From contig JAGHDB010000220.1 in assembly GCA_021160155.1 (NCBI GenBank), forward strand, positions 1 through 12,830: 12,830 nucleotides of DNA, written 5' to 3'. Below, piece after piece: positions 1-7,086 of this stretch (its first letter is position 1; each line of letters opens with the position of its first letter). The notes below the pieces were generated by a model. The model searched no databases. It was not told the DNA's origin and saw only the letters and a list, made by a program, of their open reading frames with translations. The stretch is from Bacteroidales bacterium. GTDB lineage: Bacteria > Bacteroidota > Bacteroidia > Bacteroidales > UBA12481. A program made the position numbers and the translations under genes.

Positions 1-53
1 ATTCTTAAAGGTAAAAACTTTTCTTCACCTTTGTGGTTTCTCTTTTGGTAATT

Positions 54-1832
54 ATGTCGGAAGTCAGAAAAAGTAAAATTACACGTGAAGGTATCCGGAA
101 TGTATTTAAATTGTTTCGGTATCTTCATCCCTACCGGATTGAATACACAGTTGGAATGATTTGTTTGTTGGGCGCCAGCCTGGCAAATCTGGCTTTCCCC
201 AAGTTGTTGGGTGACCTGGTCAATTCGGGTAACGAAGGAAGTATTCTGCAGGATCTGAACCACATTGCGTTGCTTTTGGTGTTCATCCTGCTGGTTCAGG
301 CACTTTTCTCCTATTTCAGAACCGTTCTTTTTGTGAATGTGACTGAAAAAAGTATGGCCGATCTGCGCAGGGATACTTTCAGTCATTTGATCCGGTTGCC
401 CATGAACTTTTTTGATGCACACCGGGTGGGTGAATTAAACAGCCGGATTTCAGCTGATGTTTCCCTGGTTCAGGAGACGCTGACTTCAACTTTAGCCCAG
501 TTTATCCGGCAGATGGTCATTATTATCGGAGGGATTATATTACTGATATTCACTTCTCCCAAACTGACGCTTTTCATGCTGGCCATACTGCCTGCTGTGG
601 TCATAATGACCTTTTTCTTCGGGCGTTATATCAGAAGATTGTCAAAGAGTGCCCAAAAAGCGGTAGCTGAAAGCAATACGATTGTGGAGGAAACCCTGCA
701 GGGGATCCGTAGTGTGAAAGCCTACACCAACGAGTTTTTTGAGATGATCCGGTACGGTAAGAAGATTCGGGAGGTCGCTGCCATCGGGATGAAGAGCGGA
801 CGTTACCGGGGTCTGTTTTCTACCTTTATGATATTGGGGCTTTTCGGATCCCTGGTCGCGGTGATCTGGAAAGGAGCTGCGCTGCTGGCCTCAGGGGAGA
901 TGATCGCAGGGGAACTGTTCAGTTTTGTGATCTATTCAGCATACATCGGGGGAAATATAGGAGGCATGGCTTCGGTGATTACCCGCATGCAACGTTTTAT
1001 CGGTGCCACTGAGGATCTTTTTGAGATGTTTCATTCAGAGATGGAGCCGTTAACTGGGATATCACAGGTTGCCCAAGATGAAATACTTTATGGTGATATT
1101 CAGTTTGATCATCTCTGTTTTACTTACCCGGCAAGGCCTGAAGAACCGGTGCTGGATGACATCAATCTGCGGATCCGGCCGAACCAGGTGGTGGCTGTTG
1201 TCGGAGCCAGTGGAGCCGGAAAATCTACTCTGGCTGCATTGATGTTGCGACTGTACCTGCCCACTTCAGGTTGCATATTGTATGATAAACGTAAGGCAGA
1301 AAGTTTTTCATTATCGGTATTAAGACATCAGATTGCATTGGTTCCGCAAGATATTTTTCTCTTCGGAGGCACAATCCGTGAAAATATTGCTTATGGTAAA
1401 CCGGGTGCAACGGATGATGAAATTTTAGAAGCTGCACAGCAGGCCAATGCCTGGGAGTTTATTGAGCGTTTTCCCAGACAATTTGAAACCCTGGTGGGTG
1501 ACCGCGGAACCCAACTGTCGGGAGGACAACGGCAACGTGTAGCCATTGCCAGGGCTATTTTGAATAATCCCAGGATTCTTCTGTTGGATGAAGCTACCTC
1601 TTCATTGGATTCGGAAGCCGAACAGGTGGTACAGCAAGCCCTGGATCATTTGATGAAAGGACGTACCTCCATCGTGATCGCCCACCGGCTATCCACAATA
1701 CGGAATGCCGATTTGATCGTAGTGCTTGAAAACGGCCGGATAGTAGAACAGGGAAGTCACGAAGAACTGATCGCGATCAACAACGGAGTGTATCACAAAC
1801 TCAGTGAACTTCAATTTGTTACTTCTTCGTAA
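54..1832 (+). CDS. ABCB-type (MsbA/LmrA-like) half-size ABC exporter, ATP-binding and permease domains fused
   Basis: This inner-membrane ATP-driven exporter probably works as a homodimer; its cargo (lipid, peptide or drug) cannot be told from sequence. The ATG at 54 gives 592 residues, the usual size for a half-transporter. A GTG at 33 in the same frame would add seven residues, and I prefer the ATG. Roughly residues 25-310 form the ABC transmembrane domain with several hydrophobic helices. The C-terminal ATPase is complete: an A-loop region FTYPARPEEPVL, Walker A GASGAGKST (about 384-392), Q-loop Gln 432, signature LSGGQ (488-492), Walker B LLLDE ending at Asp512-Glu513, D-loop SSLDS and H-loop His 544. 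All catalytic residues are present, so it should hydrolyse ATP. It stands alone on the plus strand and its end overlaps the convergent hydrolase gene by 14 bp. The family is certain; naming it MsbA would be a guess. Confidence 0.95.
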   Translation: MSEVRKSKITREGIRNVFKLFRYLHPYRIEYTVGMICLLGASLANLAFPKLLGDLVNSGNEGSILQDLNHIALLLVFILLVQALFSYFRTVLFVNVTEKSMADLRRDTFSHLIRLPMNFFDAHRVGELNSRISADVSLVQETLTSTLAQFIRQMVIIIGGIILLIFTSPKLTLFMLAILPAVVIMTFFFGRYIRRLSKSAQKAVAESNTIVEETLQGIRSVKAYTNEFFEMIRYGKKIREVAAIGMKSGRYRGLFSTFMILGLFGSLVAVIWKGAALLASGEMIAGELFSFVIYSAYIGGNIGGMASVITRMQRFIGATEDLFEMFHSEMEPLTGISQVAQDEILYGDIQFDHLCFTYPARPEEPVLDDINLRIRPNQVVAVVGASGAGKSTLAALMLRLYLPTSGCILYDKRKAESFSLSVLRHQIALVPQDIFLFGGTIRENIAYGKPGATDDEILEAAQQANAWEFIERFPRQFETLVGDRGTQLSGGQRQRVAIARAILNNPRILLLDEATSSLDSEAEQVVQQALDHLMKGRTSIVIAHRLSTIRNADLIVVLENGRIVEQGSHEELIAINNGVYHKLSELQFVTSS

Positions 1833-1840
1833 CTTTTTTT
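1818..1840 (+). terminator. Weak intrinsic terminator at the end of the ABC exporter gene
   Basis: A 5-bp perfect inverted repeat (GTTAC, loop TTCTTC, GTAAC) is followed after one base by seven T residues. The stem holds the last sense codons and the TAA stop of the exporter, and the same bases hold the stop of the opposing hydrolase gene. The stem is short and AT-rich, so termination may be partial. On the minus strand the T run would lie before the hairpin, so it should act on plus-strand transcripts only. Confidence 0.4.
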
Positions 1841-2931
1841 AATTCACGCCATTGTCTGCGGGTCATCCTGTTGGCAATAAAAAGACAGACGCCGCTGGCA
1901 CCTCCGTCCAGTGCATAGCGAATGGCTTTTGTAAAATCACCGCGTTGGATCCAGGTGACAAAAAGCCCGCTGAACAGGGGCGTGTGGCCGTCTAATTTCG
2001 TAACTCCTTCACGGGTGGCCTGCTCAATCCATTCGAGAGGCTGATTGTAGTACTTGTGATACATCATCGGCATCACCGCATCGATATCCCAGTGAACCCA
2101 GTCCTGTCTGACCAATTTCTTTGCCAATTCAGGAGTGGGGAAAACAGCTGCCGTTACGGTTTTTCCCTCCCGGTGAACCGCGTTTGCAATTTCATTAACC
2201 AGGGTGGTGATGGTTTGGTAACGGAATTGTACCCATGCTTCATTGTGCGCGGGATCTTTCAACTCTCCGGGATCGGTGCCGGTTAATTTTTTAAATTTTT
2301 TACGACACTGATCGCAATAACAAAAATCATATTCAGGAAATTCATGATCCTGCACCAGGTTGTATTTCGGTTGAATTCCCTGAGGCAGAATGACGTCGGG
2401 ATAACGGATGTAATCGAGATGCACTCCGTCAACCCAATCCTGCCGGGCCAGCTTAGTCAGCGTATCAACCAGATACTCTTTTACCCCAGGTTGATTCGGA
2501 CAAAGCCATTTGTATGAAGAGATATAGGGAGGATGATCCAAACAGGATTCACCATTGCGGTTGATCATGAACCATTCAGGATGCTCCTGAGCCAGATTTT
2601 GTTTCCCATGGGGATTGGTTACCGGAATCCAGACCTCCATCCGTAAACCTTCTGATTGCCCCATCCGCATGATTCGTTCATAATCAGAAAGATCGGTACC
2701 TCGCCACAACATTAAAATACCCTGGATACCGGCTTTATGTATTTTACGAAACTCTTTGCGCCAGGCATGATCGCTATACTCCCGGTGGGGATACATCCAT
2801 GCCCAGTTTGCAGGGAGTTGGGTGGAAACCGGGATTTGACTATCTTGGGAATAGGAATTCAAACTAAAAAATTCAAATAGCAAAATAAACACCAACAGTT
2901 TCACAGTCAAACCAATGTATCTCATAATCAC
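1819..2931 (-). CDS. Exported GHL10-like glycoside hydrolase (family 10 glycosylhydrolase-like, TIM-barrel)
   Basis: A predicted exported or periplasmic carbohydrate-active enzyme of 370 residues. The N-terminus has a signal peptide: short basic start, hydrophobic core LLVFILLFEFF and a likely cut near SYS/Q at about residue 28. There is no lipobox Cys. The body matches the glycosyl-hydrolase-like 10 (GHL10, formerly DUF187) pattern: an early W-R segment with a repeated 'lhkaGiqgil' strand, GVHLDYIRYP at 169-178 (the barrel strand with the conserved Asp and Arg), a CYCDQC cluster at 204-209 followed by a basic helix, and DAVMPMMYH near 284-292. The acidic and aromatic residues fit a sugar-binding barrel, but substrates of this group are poorly known. 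The start could be the Met at 2931 or the third-residue Met at 2925; both keep the signal peptide. It is divergent from the symporter gene across a repeat-bearing spacer, so it may be co-regulated with that unit. Confidence 0.85.
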   Translation of the reverse strand: MIMRYIGLTVKLLVFILLFEFFSLNSYSQDSQIPVSTQLPANWAWMYPHREYSDHAWRKEFRKIHKAGIQGILMLWRGTDLSDYERIMRMGQSEGLRMEVWIPVTNPHGKQNLAQEHPEWFMINRNGESCLDHPPYISSYKWLCPNQPGVKEYLVDTLTKLARQDWVDGVHLDYIRYPDVILPQGIQPKYNLVQDHEFPEYDFCYCDQCRKKFKKLTGTDPGELKDPAHNEAWVQFRYQTITTLVNEIANAVHREGKTVTAAVFPTPELAKKLVRQDWVHWDIDAVMPMMYHKYYNQPLEWIEQATREGVTKLDGHTPLFSGLFVTWIQRGDFTKAIRYALDGGASGVCLFIANRMTRRQWRELKKVTKK

Positions 2932-2945
2932 AATATTTTTCTAAT

Positions 2946-2994
2946 AAACCTTCTAAACCTTCTCAACCTTCTCAACCTTTTAAATAAACCTTCT
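2946..2994. repeat. 9-bp tandem repeat (MAACCTTCT) in a G-free divergent spacer
   Basis: Four consecutive 9-bp units run from 2946 to 2981: AAACCTTCT, AAACCTTCT, CAACCTTCT, CAACCTTTT. After a 4-bp gap a fifth perfect AAACCTTCT lies at 2986-2994. The tract sits inside an 82-base stretch (2918-2999) with no G on the plus strand. It fills most of the 91-bp gap between the divergent GHL10-like gene and the symporter gene, so both promoters must lie in or near it. I found no convincing Bacteroidota -7/-33 promoter pair. As RNA the plus-strand leader would be nearly unable to form G-C pairs. Confidence 0.8.
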
Positions 2995-3022
2995 TTCATG
3001 TGCCAAGTTAAAACAAAATATC

Positions 3023-4780
3023 ATGTCTCCTGCTGACTGGATTGTGATTGTATTGTTGTTGCTGGTCTCACTCGCACTGGGTCTGTGGTTTTCAAAACGG
3101 TCGGGCAGTGCCGGGATGGTAGGCTATTTTGCAGCCGGTCGCAAGCTTCCCTGGTGGGCGATCGGACTTTCAAATACGGCTACTTATCAATCGGGTGCAG
3201 GCGGGTTTATTATGTTGATCCTGACATTCGGACTGGTTGGCAACTGGTTGTGGTGGACCAGCTGGATCATTTGGATGCCGTTGGTGGCTTTGATCTGGGC
3301 TCCCATGTGGCGGCGAATGAAAATTACCACTACAGCAGAGTTGATCACACTGCGTTATGGAGGTAAGCCTGCGCAAATAGCCCGGAAATTTTATGCAGTC
3401 ATGAGTTGTTTCGGTTTTGCCGTATTACTGATGGGATATATCACCGGCTTTTTTGTTAAAACACTGGCTCCGATTATTGAGGTAAGTGAATTTCAGGTAC
3501 TGCTGGTATTGGGAGGTGTAACGGTTTTGTACAGTATGTTTGGCGGTTTATCCGGGGTGGTTTACGTAGATGTATTGCAATTTGTTTTTTTAATTCTGGG
3601 GAGTTTTTTATTTCTCACTTTTGCCCTGCCGCAGGCCGGTGGATTAGAAGAGGTGATTTCAAAAATTCAACATGCGCAGCCTGAAGCACTGAAAACAGTA
3701 CCGCCTGCTGCCACCTTTCCATTGCCGCTTTTCCTTATTCTGATTGTACAGGGATTCTTTTTCGCGGGCTCGCCTACTGCGGGAGAGGGATCCACTGCCC
3801 AGCGGTTTATGGCCGCCCGCTCTGATCGTGAGGCTATGAAAGGTCAGTTATTTAACACTTTTCTGGCGCTGTCACTCCGGATGATCCCGTTGATCGGGAT
3901 CGGACTGATCGCGTTGTCAATGTTTACCCTGGGAGGAAATGATGCGGCTTCGGTAACCGACCACCGCCAACTGCTGGATGATCCGGTGCATGCATGGGGA
4001 ATGGTAGTGAATATGACCCGCCTGCCCGCAGGGTTGAAGGGGCTCCTGGTTGCCATAGAAGTAGCTGCGTATCTTTCTACACTCAGCACGCTGATTAACT
4101 GGGGCAGTAGTTTTGTAGTAAATGACCTTTTACCGAAAAAAATATTGCGCACTAATCATAACCAATTGATCGTAAGCAGACTGACTACATTATTTCTCTT
4201 TCTTGCCGCCGGGTTGGTTTCGGTTTTATTTGTAGATGACATGGTCAGTTGGTTTTTATTTATAAATTCAGCCATGGTGATTTTTTTATTGCCCCTTTCC
4301 TGGTTCCGGTTTTTCTGGTGGCGGTTCAATGTCTGGGGAGAACTGGCTGCCATTGTGCTGGGGCTCCCGTTATCGATCTGGATTTGGTTTATTATGGATT
4401 ACCAGCATAAATCTTTGTGGCAGGGTCTTGCTATTCTGTTCGGGATCAGTTTTATGGTGCTAATCATTACTGCTCTGGTAACTCCTCCCGAAAAGAAAGA
4501 AACTCTGGAGCTTTTCTATGAACGCTGCCGGCCCCCGGGTTGGTGGCGACCGGTAAAAAACAGAAAAAACGGGGAAGAAAGTCCCGTTACCATGCCTAAT
4601 CAAATCCTGACCAAATCATTTTTGGGGATCGGTAGCAGCCTGGGTCTGGTATTGCTGACCAATACCCTGTTCACCGGTCCGCTCTGGCTCATGATCATAG
4701 GCGGACTTGCGGCACTGGTATTGGGTATCCTGCTGATCCGCTTGCTTAACCCCTCAACCTCTAAACAATTAAACAACTAA
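3023..4780 (+). CDS. Sodium:solute symporter (SSS/SLC5-like family)
   Basis: An inner-membrane secondary transporter of 585 residues that should import a small organic solute with Na+. The first helix (about 5-24) is followed by GYFAAGRKLPWW (34-45), the typical start of the SSS core. Long hydrophobic helices follow throughout, and a loop at about 249-264 (GSPTAGEGSTAQR) resembles the conserved family segment. AAYLSTLSTLIN (348-359) carries the Ser/Thr cluster (S352, T353) that corresponds to the Na2 sodium site of the LeuT fold. A cytoplasmic motif LELFYERCRPPGWW (495-508) precedes one or two extra C-terminal helices, as in SSS subgroups from Bacteroidota and Planctomycetota. The last residues (LNPSTSKQLNN) are encoded by the 8-bp repeat tract and are probably not functional. 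It leads a plus-strand unit with the GATase1-like and ceramidase-like genes, which suggests those proteins act on what it imports. The substrate is unknown; a sugar, amino sugar or carboxylate would all fit. Confidence 0.92.
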   Translation: MSPADWIVIVLLLLVSLALGLWFSKRSGSAGMVGYFAAGRKLPWWAIGLSNTATYQSGAGGFIMLILTFGLVGNWLWWTSWIIWMPLVALIWAPMWRRMKITTTAELITLRYGGKPAQIARKFYAVMSCFGFAVLLMGYITGFFVKTLAPIIEVSEFQVLLVLGGVTVLYSMFGGLSGVVYVDVLQFVFLILGSFLFLTFALPQAGGLEEVISKIQHAQPEALKTVPPAATFPLPLFLILIVQGFFFAGSPTAGEGSTAQRFMAARSDREAMKGQLFNTFLALSLRMIPLIGIGLIALSMFTLGGNDAASVTDHRQLLDDPVHAWGMVVNMTRLPAGLKGLLVAIEVAAYLSTLSTLINWGSSFVVNDLLPKKILRTNHNQLIVSRLTTLFLFLAAGLVSVLFVDDMVSWFLFINSAMVIFLLPLSWFRFFWWRFNVWGELAAIVLGLPLSIWIWFIMDYQHKSLWQGLAILFGISFMVLIITALVTPPEKKETLELFYERCRPPGWWRPVKNRKNGEESPVTMPNQILTKSFLGIGSSLGLVLLTNTLFTGPLWLMIIGGLAALVLGILLIRLLNPSTSKQLNN

Positions 4781-4800
4781 ACATATAAACTTCTAAAAAG
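4753..4800. repeat. Degenerate 8-bp repeat across the symporter stop codon, in a G-free tract
   Basis: Six 8-bp units are in register: CTCAACCT, CTAAACAA, TTAAACAA, CTAAACAT, ATAAACTT, CTAAAAAG. They cover the last eight codons of the symporter, its TAA stop (4778-4780) and the whole spacer to the next start. No G occurs on the plus strand from 4745 to 4799. The element is related in sequence to the 9-bp repeat at 2946-2994: both contain TAAAC(C)TTCTAAA. It may act as an unstructured translation leader for the next gene or be remains of an expanded simple repeat. Confidence 0.6.
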
Positions 4801-4801
4801 T

Positions 4802-5587
4802 ATGGCAAAAATTTATTATGTGGGCGACTGGGCGGTTTTGACCGGCCCGGTATTTGCCGAGAGTCCTTTTCAGTTTGCCCCTAAAGGACTGGAAATATTC
4901 AATTATGGGGTATGGTTAAAAAATGCACTCGAATCTACCGGAAAGCATACGGTTGAATCAGTAGCTGTGTGGGATTTTTATAAATTACCTCCGGGTGCTT
5001 ATGAGAAAATCCTTGATGAATATGATGTATTGATATTCAGCGACTTTGAAGCAAAGCTGTTCCAACTGAACCCTGATTTCTTTGAACGGCAGAAATTTGG
5101 TAAAGGAATATTGACTTTCCCTGACCGGGTCAGGCTGACCATTGAAGCGGTCAAAGCGGGTAAAGGATTAATGATGCTTGGTGGATGGTACTCTTTTACC
5201 GGAGAATTGGGCAAGGGAGGATGGGGACGCACCCGTTTACGCGAAATACTGCCCGTGCAATGTCTGGATCATGAAGACCTGGTGGAGAGTACTGAAGGAT
5301 TTTTCCCTGAGTTGACCGAAAGCGGACTGCTCCGTTACCGGGATTTGTCACTGGAGAATTTCCCGCCGGTATTGGGATATAACGAAACGAACCCGATCCC
5401 TGAGGGAGAGGTGTTATGCAGAATAAAAGAGACCGGTGATCCCCTGGTAGCCATCAGGGAGGTGGGTAAAGGCAAGGTGTTGGCCTATACTTCGGATCCG
5501 GCACCTCACTGGGGGCTCAATTTTGTGTATTGGGATCATTACAACGATTTCTGGCTGAAGAGTCTTGAGTTGGTTTTAAACTCATGA
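4802..5587 (+). CDS. GATase1-like / ThuA-like protein (PF07090 type) lacking the catalytic cysteine
   Basis: A cytoplasmic protein of 261 residues with no signal peptide. It resembles the 'putative glutamine amidotransferase' family (GATase1_like, formerly DUF1355), which has a class I glutamine amidotransferase flavodoxin-like fold. Marks include the start KIYYVGDW, the strand VLIFSDFEA at about residues 76-84, the elbow GLMMLGGWYSFTGELGKGGW at about 121-140 and the end strand GKGKVLAYTSDPAPHWG. At the elbow, where true glutamine amidotransferases have G-x-C-x-G, this protein has GGWYSF, so no Cys nucleophile is present; family members in general lack amidotransferase proof. It may therefore be a binding protein or a different hydrolase. 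It starts 21 bp after the symporter and shares an ATGA stop/start with the ceramidase-like gene, so these are probably made together. The family is likely; the function is not known. Confidence 0.8.
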   Translation: MAKIYYVGDWAVLTGPVFAESPFQFAPKGLEIFNYGVWLKNALESTGKHTVESVAVWDFYKLPPGAYEKILDEYDVLIFSDFEAKLFQLNPDFFERQKFGKGILTFPDRVRLTIEAVKAGKGLMMLGGWYSFTGELGKGGWGRTRLREILPVQCLDHEDLVESTEGFFPELTESGLLRYRDLSLENFPPVLGYNETNPIPEGEVLCRIKETGDPLVAIREVGKGKVLAYTSDPAPHWGLNFVYWDHYNDFWLKSLELVLNS

Positions 5588-6849
5588 TGCAGGTTGGCAC
5601 GGCACGTATTGATATTACCCCCGATCCCGGTGTAGAGCTAATGGGTTTTGCCCGCAGGGACCAGCCGTCTGACCGCCGGCTTGATCCTCTTGAAGCCAAG
5701 ATTTTATACCTCGGGCAAAAGCACTCCCGGATGATTCTGATTGCACTTGACCTGATTGGAGTTGAGGGGGATTTTGTATCAGAAATTCGTCAGGCGGTTG
5801 CTGAGTGGGATGGTGGAGATGTTACCCGGGTAATGGTTTTTGCCACACATACCCACAGCGGACCGGGTACCGTCAATATGAACGGTTGTGGTGCTTACCG
5901 GCCTGAATACCTCCCGGTACTGAAAAGAAAAATTTTAAAAGCTGTAAAAGAAGTACTTCCCGACCGGAGAACCGGAAAGGGGGGCAAAATAGAACTCTGC
6001 CGGGTTGAAACGGGCGAAACGGATATGGCTTTAGGGGTTAACCGGAGAAATGGTAAAAATAGAAACCAGCATTTAAAATGGATACAGTGGGTGTGTGAAG
6101 ACGGAACCCTGAAAGCTGTGTTGGTAAATTATGCCATGCACCCGGTTTGTTTGAGAACAACCGGCATCAGTGCCGATTATCCCGGTGCCGTATGCCGGAT
6201 ACTCGAAAAAGAGCTGCCGGGAAATCCCCTGGTACAGTTCGGGCTGGGCCCCTGCGGGGATATTGATCCTCCCGGAGTGGGGGTTGATTACCGGCAGATG
6301 GAGAAGTGGGCACACCAATTGGCAGGGAAAGTTATTACAAAGTATAAGAGTGACAAGCTGATAAAAAGAATAGATCACAGGTTGACCGTAGTATCCCGCC
6401 GGACACCTATTGCAATGAATTACATGACTCAAACAGAACGGGATAAATATGCTGCCCGGTATCTGAATGATCGGCAATGGACGGAAGAGTTTGGGGAGAA
6501 CTTTGTAAAAGCCGTACGGGAGTGGAAAAGAAAAAGCCGAAGACAAAAGATTGAAGAAGTGGAGATTTCAGTGGTGCGGATAGGGGATGTAGTACTGTTG
6601 TTTGTCTCTGCGGAGCTCTTTTCAGCATTCACCCATTTGATAAAAATTCATTCGAAATTCATCATGGTGATATCCTGCAGCAATGGCGTGGCAGGGTATC
6701 TGCCGGATCAGACGGCGTATGCACAGGGGGGGTATGAAATAGAAACCGCCCTCTTTTTTTATAATACTTTTCTTCCTAAAAAAGGCTCGCTTGAACAAAT
6801 TGCAACTGCGGCTAAGCAATTGATACATGAAGTTTTAAGAGATTTTTAA
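5584..6849 (+). CDS. Neutral/alkaline ceramidase-like zinc amide hydrolase, cytoplasmic short form
   Basis: The protein has 421 residues and matches the N-terminal catalytic domain of the neutral/alkaline non-lysosomal ceramidase family (PF04734), whose members use zinc to hydrolyse amide bonds. Signs in order: VGTARIDITPDPGVELMG at the start, ATHTHSGPG at 87-95 with the zinc-type histidines H89 and H91, VNYAMHPV at 181-188 with H186, SADYPGA at 196-202, and a late segment CSNGVAGYLPDQTAYAQGGYE. True ceramidases are exported, about 650 residues or more, with an Ig-like C-terminal domain. This one lacks a signal peptide and that second domain, so a lipid ceramide substrate is unlikely and an imported amide compound is more probable. 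The ATG at 5584 overlaps the previous stop as ATGA, which indicates translational coupling; the ATG at 5587 is an alternative. It is the last gene of the plus-strand unit. Confidence 0.85.
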   Translation: MMQVGTARIDITPDPGVELMGFARRDQPSDRRLDPLEAKILYLGQKHSRMILIALDLIGVEGDFVSEIRQAVAEWDGGDVTRVMVFATHTHSGPGTVNMNGCGAYRPEYLPVLKRKILKAVKEVLPDRRTGKGGKIELCRVETGETDMALGVNRRNGKNRNQHLKWIQWVCEDGTLKAVLVNYAMHPVCLRTTGISADYPGAVCRILEKELPGNPLVQFGLGPCGDIDPPGVGVDYRQMEKWAHQLAGKVITKYKSDKLIKRIDHRLTVVSRRTPIAMNYMTQTERDKYAARYLNDRQWTEEFGENFVKAVREWKRKSRRQKIEEVEISVVRIGDVVLLFVSAELFSAFTHLIKIHSKFIMVISCSNGVAGYLPDQTAYAQGGYEIETALFFYNTFLPKKGSLEQIATAAKQLIHEVLRDF

Positions 6850-6860
6850 TAATTTACCGG

Positions 6861-7069
6861 TCAGTGATTCATCATTTTCGCGATTCGCCACTCGGTCAGT
6901 TGTTTTATCCTGACCAGTACATTTGCCGTGATCCTGTTGTAGATGCTTTCCGGCGATGCGGTATGTTTTTTTCATAATTTCCTCAGTCGGCAGGGGGGGC
7001 TTTATCCTGCGTAAAAGCTGAGAATGAAAGCGACACCAGAAAGATGGCCAGCGCCCACTTGAATTTCAT
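6861..7069 (-). pseudogene. Short signal-peptide ORF with apparent homopolymer frameshifts, last gene of the minus operon
   Basis: An ATG at 7069 lies 17 bp after the stop of the upstream C69 gene. It opens a clear signal peptide (MKFKWALAIFLVSLSFSAFT then QDKAP) but meets TGA at 6983-6985 after 28 codons. A run of seven C (minus strand; seven G at 6993-6999) sits just before the stop. Removing one C continues the frame as PLPTEEIMKK. A second run, seven A at about 6965-6971, follows; removing one A there gives HTASPESIYNRITANV, then LVRIKQLTEWRIAKMMNH and a stop at 6861-6863. That makes a 68-residue exported protein. Without the second change the frame runs to 6835 (77 residues) with a less protein-like tail. 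Either the gene is decayed, or the runs are miscounted in the assembly, or the true product is just a 28-residue peptide. I do not recognise a family. Confidence 0.45.
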
Positions 7070-7086
7070 AAATTTCAGTTTAAATT

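Noticed and set aside
33..53. GTG start extending the ABC exporter by seven residues
   Set aside because: The added residues are not typical of the family, and the ATG at 54 is the simpler start.
2946..2994. CRISPR-like array
   Set aside because: Units are 9 bp and directly tandem, with no spacers of constant length, so it is a simple tandem repeat.
3000..3022. Possible Bacteroidota -7 box (ATATTTTG) on the minus strand for the GHL10-like gene
   Set aside because: It matches TAnnTTTG imperfectly and its -33 partner would lie inside the symporter gene, with no clear match.
6073..6546. 157-codon open frame antisense to the ceramidase-like gene
   Set aside because: It is a shadow frame: low-complexity composition, no domain, and the sense strand is strongly coding.
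6894..6915. Hairpin GGTCAG / CTGACC with a 10-base loop downstream of both converging units, plus another GGTCAG at 6859
   Set aside because: The stem is perfect but only 6 bp, the loop is large, and no T run follows on either strand. It also falls inside the reconstructed small ORF, so I do not call it a terminator.
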